From Klebsormidium nitens (taxonomy: Eukaryota; Streptophyta; Klebsormidiophyceae; Klebsormidiales; Klebsormidiaceae): 64,000 nt of DNA. Positions 47,264-58,578 of the stretch are shown piece by piece. Made by a program: the position numbers and the translations under genes. The notes beneath the pieces are model-generated. The model was not told the origin of the DNA. It made no database searches and saw only the letters and a program-made list of their open reading frames with translations. Position 1 is the first letter of the stretch. Each line of letters starts with the position of its first letter. The stretch spans positions 21,172 through 85,171 of the forward strand of contig DF237350.1 in assembly GCA_000708835.1 (NCBI GenBank), read 5' to 3'.

Positions 47264-50200
47264 TGGACACGTCATGGTTATGTACACAGCAAACCCCTTC
47301 TAGATGCGGGTAGAAATACCTCCTGATCTCGTCAGGAACTGTCGTCGTTATTCTGTTCCATGTCCGTCCGGGCCCGCAACCGGGGTCTTTCATGGACGCT
47401 GTATGATATAAGGTCCAAAGACCAATACTGCGTCCAGTTGGAAGGCTGACAATTTTGTCGTTAGACCTTAAGCGAAGGAGTTTTCATATCGATTTAGACC
47501 CTTTTGATCCCTCTGCTGAAGGCTCGATCATACGATCACAGCGTTGCAGAGGATTCTTGTAGATTCGACACAGTTGAGGTAGCGTTTGCAGCCGTTCATC
47601 TTTCCATCGAAGACAATGAGGACGTAGGACCGCTAACGCTAAGAGAGAGTGCAATTTTGGCAATCGACCTCCTGAATGCCGCTGGCCGTTCAAGTTGATT
47701 CAGCCGTTAACTGATCAGTGGGTGAACGTATGTATCCAATTATTTGTTGCCTGGGATGTATCCGGATGGATTCAAATACAAAATGTTTGAGAACTAACGT
47801 GGATTGAACAGGTCGAAATTCATTTGATCTGATCTGCCTTGTGCTACGTTGCTACTCACGCCGCTTCATTCGACTTATTCCTCTCTATGCCCACACAGCC
47901 CTTGATCAATTGTTGCAATGCTTCAGTGGTCCGATTTGTGACAGATATGAATCCCAGAACGTGAGCCTTCTCAAGGCTTACCAAATATTTTGTTGAGCCG
48001 CAGTTTTGAGGTCGTGTTTCTCGACTGTCTCCAGGCAACGAATCCTTCACGCGGCCGCGCGGACGCAGCGCGGGAACTGCAGCGGCCACGCCGGCACGTA
48101 TGAAGTTCCGAATCTGCATTGAGATTGAGGCGAAGCGACAGATGGATCAGTTGGCCCACTGACACACAAAGTTCGAGCGCAGCCGCAAAGTCAGCCCCCG
48201 TCGTGCTCAGGCGCGGGGCCCGCGGCCGCGCTGCGGATTTGGGCGACTGCAGGATTATCGCTCGCATTGGGCCGCGGCCGGCCCAGACCCCGAGGGTTTT
48301 GGGCCGCGCCCTCGCCGACGCGTTTGAGCCGCGGCCGGCTCCGACGGCACGCGCCAAAGCTGCCAGCCGCGCGGGTGGGGGTGCAGATAGCCCCGTCAAA
48401 CTTGTGTCACACTGTGGATCAGATGAGATTCGAGTATTGCTGAGCACTAAATGGAGTGACGCAGCCTCTCGGGTCGTCCGAGCAAAGGAACATATCTTTC
48501 ATAACCGTCTTATGATGTCTTTTGGTTGTGCGTTTTCGCGTTACGGAAGTAGATATAGATGCATGTTTTGCTGCGGTATAGTAGCGGCAGAGAAAAGTTG
48601 TCTGCCTACATGTCAAATACAAGGGTATCGAGCGCCTCCTCAGTCCTCTCCAGGGCCGCCGCTGCAAGATGTTTTGAATCTCTCTTGTATAGTGAGGAGC
48701 ATTGATTGCTAGAGCCGAAGGAGGGCGGTTGCGTGTGGGACATCCAGTTTTTCAAACCAAGAAGGCGTTTTAAGACTCTGAAGCAAAATTGACCATATGT
48801 ATTCATGCCTGGCTGCTCTTTTAACATCTCATCCAACGTGTATATTCATGAGACGGCGAGGATGACAAAGTGACGGCCTTGGCACCAGGCTGGGATGCTG
48901 GGTTCAAGCGCAAATCTTTAGGGCAATGGTACTCTGGGGTCGCCGCAGATCTTGAGATTTCTTGGGCGTAAGCGGAAAAGCGGTTTCCTCTCAAGTGTCC
49001 TTCATTACACGGAAGGAATACGTTTTACTATGTTTCCTCAATTCGTATGTGTGCTGGCTGTGACTAGCCAATGTACTATACATAGGGCGGCTTCAAATCG
49101 TTCTTGTGAGTGTGCCGAAGCGAGCGCACCATGGAAATTGTGTGACAAGTGACTAGGCAGCCTCACCTCAAGGGAACGGCTACAAACAAAGAGGCTCATG
49201 GCTGCACGCTGCCTGAGATCCAATGGATCAGCTTTGACCTTATTATGCTGAAAACCCGACCCCTAGCTCGCGGTGCACCGTTGTCAAGTCCGAACCCTTT
49301 ACCCCGTTCGATTGGCTCGTGACGGCAAGCAATGCCAAAGACAATACTATTGGGATTATTGGTGCAAGTCTTGTTGGCTTGTACATATGGATGCCATTAC
49401 AACTGTTTGAGCCTCAGATTCTCTGTTGAGGCGTTTGCGTACGCGTATACGAGGAAAGAGGAGTTATGTCTTGTCGACTACACTGAGGTTTCCTGCCTGC
49501 TCCAAGTGAGTCGCCCTTTACATATATGTAGTGGATAGCTCTGCAGGATCTACCTTACAGTCCATACGGAGACGTTACGTCATCACTCTCTTTGCGAAGA
49601 TGAGCGTTGACACAGAGTCAGTTGACGTACGAAGACATCGGGGCAATGACTAGGATCAGTCGGGCGCTGCATGCTTGCTCAATGACGGTGCTGTTTCTTC
49701 ATCCCGTTCGAAACCTGACAAAGATTATTGACGTTCAGATGTCGGCAAAGTTTTCAAAGCGTTAGGTGTCCGCTTTCTTTACTGCCCACATTCCAACTGT
49801 ATGATGCCAGGACGAAGAAGAGGGCCTTCTAACTGGACGAAGGCCCATCTCATTTTAAGAGGGTCTGAATCATTATCCCTATCGCGAGAAACAAAATCCG
49901 CCAATGACTCTGGATGTCTTCAAAGCCCACAAACATAGAGACGTCTCTGTTTACAACCGTTTCCGAGATCCTGTGTTTTGTTCTATCCTGTCTGCATTTC
50001 AATTTCAGGCCCTCTGCTTCTCTTCCGACTCCAAGATGATGGATTCCGTCTCCGCACAGTCAATCTCCCTTTTTCGATGTCCTTCCGGTGCTCCGGCGAA
50101 GGCATATTGAACGCGTAAGCACAGAACGGTTTCCGGTTGCATAGTACGTACCAGAACAAAGCGTGCACGGAGAAGGGAGCAGAGACAAGGGGCCGGCCTA

Positions 50201-53200
50201 GGTGTGCGACAGAGAACCGGTACCTCGGCGTCACCTCGCCTGAGCCAGGACGGACAAACTACTCTAGCGTTTTAGCGCTGCCCCAACCGAGGACTTGAGC
50301 TTGCCACGGGTAGCCAAACGGCACGGAACGGAGCGGAACGGAATGAAATGGACTGAAGGTAATGGATCGTTGAGAAGCGACCTCGAAACCTTGGCCCCTA
50401 GGCGGCGGGACAGCGCCCGCCGGGATCAAGACAACGGAAGACCCTTTGCTCCCTCAGCAACAGGCCGGAATTGGGGAGCAGCGGAACGGTTCGAACTGGC
50501 CGCGCACCATGCTCTTTACTGAAGCCATTCAAACAATGTCAATTTGGGGCAAGCCCGAAAAGCGGACGCTTGTAGACTGACCAGGGCTAGCGGCATGTCA
50601 GCTGGGGGCCGAGTGGGCACTGCGGAAGACCGGTCTGGAGCGGAGCGTGTAGCGGAAGGGCGGAATGGGGGCGGGCGTGCAGCAAAACACCGGACTCGGT
50701 CGCGGGCGAGTGGAACGGCTAGGCCGCGGTTCAGAGCGGAACAACGGAACAGGGGGCGCCGCTCTACTGCTGAGATGATTCAATGGTCTTACGAAGCGTT
50801 TGAGAAAAATGAGCGGCGGCTCGGGGCTGGCCGCAACAGCAGACAGAGATCAGAGCTAGCTTACTAGGGCCCGGTGAAGAATGTTCAGCCACCGGGCATT
50901 CTCAATGGAAGCGGGGGACCGGGCCGGCTCGCTAGCGTGACAATAATGTAATGACGAACAGGCCACTGCTGGCCGTATTGTGGGCAGCAAGCTGGGCAGA
51001 CATGCAGACATGCAGACATGCAAGGGTCTTTATCAATGTTACATACCTGGCGGTGCATCGTGTCGGAATCATTTGAAGAGTACTTGGAAAAACGTTCTTG
51101 AACGATCTTATCGGTAAGGGCCTGGTCAGGGATCGGTCATGCAGTGATAGAAACGATGCCTCAGTGTCATTCGACAATTAGGCGCTTGGATTGAAGAGAT
51201 TGAGAAACGCTTGCATATGATCGCATGCGGTCAAGCTCTTAGGATCTCGAGCGGCATACGGCCGCCTACTCTGGCACGGTAGAAGGCATGGCGGCGCAGC
51301 GCTGTGCGCGCTCCCACTTTATGGCATACTCGAGAAGCTTGAGAATCGAGCTGATATATATGATGGGATTCCAATGGCAGCTATTGCCAAGCAACACTAG
51401 CTTGCCAGAGCGCGGCCCGCCATACATAGTACGTGCACTTGCTGATGTTTGCCATGCACTGAGGACGTTCTTACTTGGTTAACCTACAAGCGTACGGATC
51501 TGCGCGGTGCGCATCGTCACCGTATCATGCGTCGATAATTATATAGCTATATGCCATGTCGAATTACTGGCATGCTCCGCGGCATTGAAAGTTTGGGAGG
51601 GCAGTGTTGCATTGGCCGCAATATAGCTAGACGGTCATGAATCACGAGATCACATTTTCCTCGCTGGGCCCGCGGGCGTCTGTCATGAGTAACATGCACG
51701 TTAAGGTTAAATGATACTACAGGCTAGTGTAAGTAGTGACCGTCGTGTCTTGTAGAGCTTGCATAAATTGCCGCGCGGGCCTTGGCCGCCATGTTTCAGT
51801 ACGATAAGCACGGGCTTTGTAAACGCCGCGCAGTCAACAACTCATGCCTGCGGAAGCGCATGCCAGGCAAAGTGATCGAGCGAGGCTCTTGGCGCATTGC
51901 AGCATGACAAAAACTCCAATATGGTCCGGGTACAAGTCGGATCAAAGAATTCCACTAGTTGGCATCCGGTCCCGTATCGTCGGCTTCAATGTAGTCCAAA
52001 ACAGGCAGATTTTCGTGATTGATTAGATAAATTACCATGACTTCAGTGCATGTGCGTCCGATGCGGATGGCTCAAATCCTGTTTGCTCAAATAGGTAGCC
52101 AAGCTTTGTCCTACAGGCATATAGGTCCGTGAACTATCCTAGAACTGTCTATTTTAAAGTAAGTTCCATCCTCAGACCTCAGACAGCGCAGACCGCTATC
52201 ACCAGCTCCTAGCACTTACCGTTTGCACGGCCAGCTCTAGCACCCTCACGCACAGACTGAGGTATCACCAATGTAACGACATCACCGTTGAAAGTACTGC
52301 GTCAGGAGCGCCGTTTCGTGGGTCAATTGAGGTCGGCGTTGGCCCTTGACTTGCGGATAGTTTGGCGCGTAGCAAGAGATCTCCTGTTCGGGAAGGAAGC
52401 CCTGTCAAAGTGGACAGTGGAAGGCCAAGTCAGAAGAGTGCAGCTGAACGAAGATATAAAGACAACCTACTCCCAAAATCAAAGATGAATGAAAGCGTCA
52501 CAAGAAAGATCAAAACTTGAAAGCTTATCTGCCGATAACACAATCGGTCCTAAGTACGTCCAGTCTTTCCTGATTCGATGCCCTTTACTGTCGTCTTAAA
52601 GCGAAGGTGCTGACGAACGCCAAAAAGTCCTTCAATGCACGGCCTAAGGGCCACATGGATCACACCGCACTTCAGAAGACTCGCAGGGCTGTAGGCAAGC
52701 AGGAAAGCAAGCAAACGAGGTGGCTTGGACAGAAAAGTCTTGGGCGAAAGGTATCGATCAAAGATTTGGAGATCATCAATACATTTCGAGGGTTTGGCTG
52801 CATCAAGTGGAACTAGAAAACACCAAGGAAGGTGTCCGACAGTGACGATATCTTGGAACATAGCCCGCCGTATTTGCCATCAGACCATCCGTGAGATCCA
52901 AACACTATACGGTGCTCTTGTAAGCGTGGCAAAGCAACCACAAGCGGACGTTTGTGACTTCAGCAACTTCAAAACTACATTAGAAGGAAGTATCAAGATA
53001 ATCAACCAAGGACTGACCAAGTCTTGCAAACGGCGTGTAGAAAAATAGGAAGCTGTTACAGTAGTCAGTTTGTGTGTCCTGGCTCCTCAAAGTGGTGCTA
53101 AATAAGGGCCATTCAGACCTCAAATACTTCAAATCTCCTGACTGGTTAGTTTTTGTTGACCCTGGAATGCTCTTGTTCTGACCTGGTTGCAGAATCAAAC

Positions 53201-53579
53201 GAAGGACACGGTGCATATTCTGATGAGCAGCAACCAAAGGAGCTGGTTGGTTAGACATACGCTACTTGGTCAAACCTTGAGTTAACAGACCTCAAAGAAC
53301 TCACCACGCGTTGTCTTCTTATTGCTGCATGAATGAATGAAGCTGCGGCGCATTCCACCTGTGTATGCTGACTCCAACCTTGTCGCTCCCCTTCAGAGTC
53401 AATGCTCAGACTCCTGATGCAAGCTTCTAAATGCAAAACGTCTCCCCTGTGGCCGTGGACCCTCTGGCCTGCTTAAGCCCTGACCTTTTAGAATAAGGGT
53501 ATTACTTGTAACGCACAGTCAGCATATAGACTTCCACAACTCAGACCCTGAGACTGCACTTGCACTTCTGGTCCCTGCC
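47264..53579. other. No recognisable gene
   Basis: This stretch holds a CpG-rich island (48045-48385), scattered GGAACGGAGCGGAACGG-type purine units near 50.32-50.87 kb, and a short (GACATGCA) tandem at about 50998-51022. A 68-codon frame at 49332 has a signal-like N terminus but no domain. Nothing else is supported. Confidence 0.5.
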
Positions 53580-54716
53580 CTACTTGGACTCACACGCCAG
53601 CCCGTCTCCTCCCTGGCCCCCTTGCCTGAGAGCCTTTTTGGCCCTCTTTGCAGCACGTGTGTTGCAACCCATGTTGTGTGCGCAGGTCTTGCAGTAGGTG
53701 GAAAGACAGTCCCGGGATGACACATTGTCATGAAAATCGGATGGAGATTTGAGCTGGCCACAGTGGCTGCAGATCTTATCGACCCTCTGCGGTTTTGGGA
53801 TGTGCAACTTATCAACTTGGCTTAAGCTTGCATAGCGCTCCCTGCACCGCTTGGCTGCGCATTGTCTGCATTCAGGGTATAGACCATTGGGCATACGTCG
53901 CGCTTTGGGAAAGGAGCTTGCCGGCTTGACAATGTTGCAAATTCTACATTGCTGAGGAGAGTCTGTCGCTTGCCTGATCGGCATCCTTGCTTGTGCAGCA
54001 GTAACACAGCTCCTACAGGATCTCTGAAGGCCATCCTTTTTTGATCTGTACACCGCAAAGTCACGAAGCTCCTTCTTGAGCCCACACGTCTTGCACTCCT
54101 TTGGCCTCTCCCAGGCCTCCTTCGGAGTAAGTCCCAGGTGGAGCAAGGGCTGCTTCAGACGCCGTGGCTTTAGCACAGCCAGGCAGGCCCGACAGGTGGG
54201 GCTTCTCCTATCAGGATACGCTGCAGTCTCCTTGAAGTCGCAAACCAGCTTTGTGCTCTGGCACTCAATGCACTTCTTGACTGCGCTAGCCGAGTCACTG
54301 GCCCCTTGTGCTGGCGCACTTTGCTTGCTCAAATCGAACCCCTCCTCAATCAAAGCATCCTTCCCTTGCCCGCTCTCCTCACCGCCGTGCTTGCCAGTCG
54401 CATCCCTACTCGCCAACTGTGCAGCTTCATTGCTGAAGACACGGCTACATTCCAGATTTTGAAAGAAAGGCCACGCTGACTGCGGAATGAACTGCTTCTC
54501 TGGATGGGGGAAATTGCTCAATTTTGGTCCTTGTAGTGCTGAAGGAGGGTGGTTTCCTTGAGTGCTGGCCCCAAAGGGTGCGTCTCCGGCCGCGACATCG
54601 AAGATATCTGCTGTGCAGTTCCGCAAACCGAAGCTAACACTCCTGACCAATTGCCCAAAAGTGCCCCTCCCAGTGGAGCGACAGACTCCTAAAAGAGTGC
54701 CAAATAGAGAAGCCAT
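53580..54716 (-). CDS. Single-exon protein with four exactly spaced zinc-ribbon repeats, probably organelle-targeted
   Basis: The ATG at 54716 is directly preceded by an in-frame TAA, so the start is secure, and the frame runs 378 codons to a TAG. The first 35 residues (MASLFGTLLG..RSTGRGTFGQLVRSVSFGLR) are rich in Ser, Arg and Gly and lack acidic residues, as mitochondrial or plastid presequences do. Residues 149-345 hold four repeats of C-x2-C-x22-C-x2-C, with first Cys at 149, 208, 257 and 316. Each has a conserved Phe midway, and most have a K-x-DG or pNG turn before the second Cys pair. This resembles Cys4 zinc ribbons of HNH-nuclease-like and RNA- or DNA-binding proteins. I do not recognise the exact family. 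The C terminus is basic. A nucleic-acid role in an organelle is inference. Confidence 0.8.
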   Translation of the reverse strand: MASLFGTLLGVCRSTGRGTFGQLVRSVSFGLRNCTADIFDVAAGDAPFGASTQGNHPPSALQGPKLSNFPHPEKQFIPQSAWPFFQNLECSRVFSNEAAQLASRDATGKHGGEESGQGKDALIEEGFDLSKQSAPAQGASDSASAVKKCIECQSTKLVCDFKETAAYPDRRSPTCRACLAVLKPRRLKQPLLHLGLTPKEAWERPKECKTCGLKKELRDFAVYRSKKDGLQRSCRSCVTAAQARMPIRQATDSPQQCRICNIVKPASSFPKARRMPNGLYPECRQCAAKRCRERYASLSQVDKLHIPKPQRVDKICSHCGQLKSPSDFHDNVSSRDCLSTYCKTCAHNMGCNTRAAKRAKKALRQGGQGGDGLACESK

Positions 54717-57700
54717 TTATCACGTGCTGTGGGCCTAGGATGAGAAGCCGAGACGCTTCTACTCTGGTTCCACGCAATCTGCATTAGCTGTTGCTCAGGG
54801 ACTTTTTGGTCCCTGCATGATTTCTCTGTTGTGCCAAGCTGCAGCTTCGTTTGAGCGCCTGGGTGTGCATCCCCAGGACCAAATAGACTTCAGGTCACCC
54901 TGTGACCTGAACTGTGGATTCAGCCTCTTTCTTGATCGGTGTTCATCATCATACATACATTGTGCGCAGTTTGGAACGGGCCCCATGCAAGGCTGAAGGG
55001 ATTCCTCATGCGGACGGCACTTTGTCCGAACGCCATTGGCATGTGTAACGCTTTGAACTGTAACCCGACTTGGCGTACGTAGCCGCATTTAAAAGTCCGA
55101 AAATACTGAGCTGCAGCATCAGTGGCGTCCGCGATTTATAGATTAGGGTTTCAACGACGATCTACTATAGCTACCTAGGCCCAGGGAGCCCAATGGCAAA
55201 GGAATCCCTTCAAACGGTGGAGAGAGCCTTTAATGTCAGGAGACGAAGCTGGGTGAGACTCGGAGGCCAGGCGGACTGAAACGCGAAGATGAAGTCTCCT
55301 GGGTAGCGAACTTGAAGCAGGCAGTCCAGCGCCGGAACGGCACCACCAGCACCGGAAAATCGACACCGGAGAATCCCTTCTCTTGGAAGTAAGGTTCAAG
55401 GAGCTCGCAATTCTCATGTGGTTTGGAAGAAGCTGGTGAAGATGATGGAGGCCCGTACGACCACCGCTGATGGGACTGCAGAGATTCCGCCTCTGCGGAA
55501 GCAGTGGTCAGGATGCCTGTGGCCAATGTGTACAGTCGCACTTAGCCAAATCGGATGTCCATTTATCCTGATGCCTCTAACACCTTTTGGTAAACGGTGT
55601 AAGTTAATATGCTAGAAAGGTCCAAGCGAGCGAGCAATTTGATGCAGGATGTGGCAGTTTGCTTTGCATCCACGCTGCGTGCTTGGTGGGTGACAAGCTA
55701 AACTTGCAAGGTTGCTTTATTGATCACTTGACAGCATTGCGTGTTGTCTGTCATGCGGTCTTATGTCGGTGCAATATCATGTCGGTGAACAGACTGCCGC
55801 GCTCAGGCTAACGGCGAAAATGAAAAAGATACGATCTTTCCAGGTCACTCATATGGCATGCACACATCATCCATGATCCCAGTGTTTCGATGCAGGACTG
55901 ATCTTGTGATCCTACATATGATTCAGGACATTGTAGGCCTCCACATGAATACTTCTCTGACTTGACTCTTTGACTTTCGTCATTGGATATGTGGACAGCT
56001 GTGTCTTTTGGCAGTTTTGCGCAGCCAGGTATTCTTGCGATTACCTACTTTTCAGCTTCTGTTGATAGCGCTTACGCTCTCCTAAATCCTGAGTGAGTGC
56101 CTGTTCTGAAAAGAGGGAGTACTAGCGGTTGGTGCTCGCAAACCATCTGTGACGTTGTTCTGGAAAGTTTCAAGCCACCCAAACTTGTTTTGCGAACAGT
56201 CTCATCAGCGCGTTCCATTGGCTTGTACATGGCCATGATCTGGACTATGTTGCTGGCATCAGTGCTTCTACGCCACGATGGAACCCCCGTTTTCCGGCCT
56301 TTGTTTGGAAGTCATACTGTCTTCACGTTTTCCTTCCGCACAACGAGCTTCTCCTTTCCCTGCTTCATCCATAGTTGACGTTTGGGCCTTTCCCTCCTGC
56401 CCCAGAGGCGCCACGGCTTCACAAGGGTTCACGATTGGTTAAGGAAGGCCGGTTTGGCTCCTATCTGAGGCTCTTCTACCAAGTGAAGCTGGTTAAAAGC
56501 TGGGTAGATATCGGTTGATCAGGTTTGATTAGGAGCAATACTCTTTAGTGCTTAAGGACGAGCTTCTTTCAACCGGGAAACTCATCGTTGTGTGCTGGTT
56601 TTGTCGCGCGCAACTTTCTCACGCGCACGCCTCCTGCTCCATTGTTACAGTGACGGACTCCTTGCGACTTTCAGCGCTCCAAAATGTCATTGAAGGCTTC
56701 CTCTACAGCTCTCGTTGGGTACAAAAACTCGATCAAGCCCGCTCAGGTCTGCAGCTCTTTGGACCAGAAGCGCGCCTACCAGACGACTCTGGATGGTCAA
56801 AAGGGCCCCGTGATGGGTTCGCCATGCAGAGGACCACCGGTCGCACATGTCACCAGCTCACAGGATTACAAGGTCCTCGTGTGGGAAGGTGGGATATGCG
56901 CCGAAGGATCTCCAAAGGGGACCTTTACGGTGGCTTGGAAGGTGGCTTCTGTTGTCAATTATGTTCTTTTCGATGGTTTGACACGATTCTAGACTAGGGA
57001 GTGTCTTTTCAATCTCTTATTGAGAAGACGAGCAGGTGTCTTTCCTTGCGACTGATATATTTCTCCTTTGATTCCGATGAGAGTGGGAGGATCTCAACCA
57101 GGGCCGCAAAGTGTGCGGGCTCGAATCCTTTCTCCCTTTCCGTCAGGAAGTCCGCTTCTTCCTGTTCCTCAGAAAGCTCGTCTTTTCTAGAAGGCCGTAA
57201 GAAAACCCGGTTTCCTACCTTCGGGGGGGGTCAAACTGGTTGAAGTGGTGACCCCTCTGGAGTCTGCACGCATGCAGGCTTCCCCCATGCCTTTTGCTCC
57301 TCCAGCAGTGCGCAAGACCGCCATCTCTGTGTCGGGGACTTCGCCACAACCACACAAAATCTAGTTCTTCTGAAGGCTCTCGGGATTCCCTGTCTTCTAC
57401 GTTTCGCCGTGCTTTGTTAGCCCCCAGATCGCTCAAAAAGCCGGCAAGGCTCTTCCAACCCCCAACCCCGTGATCGGGGAAAGCATCGCATAAGCTTGTT
57501 GATCCAATACTTAGGAGCCTGAACTCACGCCTTCTTTTTATCCCCCCAAATTGCCCCAATGTTTCGCGAGGCCCTCCGGACCTCCGGCGTCTCGCAAAAC
57601 CGGGAGAGCTAAGCATCTACTCGACCATGTTCTTTGCAATTGTGCAGACGCATCACTGTTGTAAGTGGACGTTCAAGCCTGACGCGGCCGCAGGGTGAGC

Positions 57701-58542
57701 GCGGCCACGGCCGCGACAGATGCGGGGTCACCCGGCGAGGTTCTCTTTTGCGCACTTGATGAGGCGCTGGCCGTGGGGAGTACCCGGGCGACCAACCGGA
57801 GCATCTCAGGCAGAAGACGGGCGACCGGGGGAAAAGACCCGGGCGGTTGTGGCGGATGCGTCTGGAGTATTCCGAAGAAGGGGATGCAGCTGCAGCGTCG
57901 TTAGTTACAATACCATAGAGGTAAGGACAGGGCACAAAGCTGGCATACCTTTCACCAGATCTTTCACTAGATCAGAAAGGCTGCGTGGACTGCGCTGCTG
58001 GTAAACTTGTCTTACTGCCTAATGTGCACTTTCATTGCCATTACTACACGCTTCTCGAAATCATGTTTTGAACAAGTTGATACCAGAGTAACATTCGGCA
58101 GGCGCGTTCCTGTGAAGGATCAGAGAAAGAACTCACTCGAAGCGCTCCGAAGCAGTACCCCTTACTCCCCCGGGTTCTACTTGCCCCATAAAATATCTGG
58201 ACTAAGCCTCGAGTATCAGACGTCGAAGGCGGGGGACCTTCAGTAATTTTCGCCAGGTCTGCAAGCGCTGCGCTAACCGGAAGCGTCTACAAAGACGCAA
58301 CCCAATCAATAAGCTCTTGAGATTTTTTGATGTTCCCTATTTGATTCTCGTCCCTTCGCATTGCCTTATCTCTTTGCTTCGTCCCTTATCTTGTGGCTTC
58401 GTCTTGAGCCACAACAATAAGCTCTTGAAATAGCGAAGTCCAGACTGGCCCTCTTTCAATGTGTCCCGTGTTCGATACGAAAACGTACGAAGAATCCCCC
58501 TAATAGTCCACGCTAGAAAGCCACTACATTCAAGACTCAGCC
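54717..58542. other. No recognisable gene
   Basis: Frames of 80-150 codons at 55236-55541 (minus), 56548-56997 (plus) and 57215-57616 (minus) show no known domain. Other frames overlap them. A CpG-rich patch lies at 57680-57850. Confidence 0.45.
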
Positions 58543-58578
58543 GCGAGAGAAGTACTAGAGCTACTGTACTTCTCTCGC
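58543..58578. repeat. 13-bp perfect hairpin
   Basis: GCGAGAGAAGTAC at 58543-58555 is the exact reverse complement of 58566-58578, with a 10-base loop. No coding or RNA feature is evident next to it. Confidence 0.85.

Noticed and set aside
46897-47313. Open frames through the right subterminal array
   Set aside because: The frames read through the TGCCCGG repeat on both strands and carry no domain. The array is the end of the transposon.
49332-49505. Possible secreted-protein first exon with MPKTILLGLLVQVLLACTYG and a CAA|GTGAGT donor
   Set aside because: The signal-like start and donor are suggestive, but I find no downstream exon or domain, so it stays unsupported.
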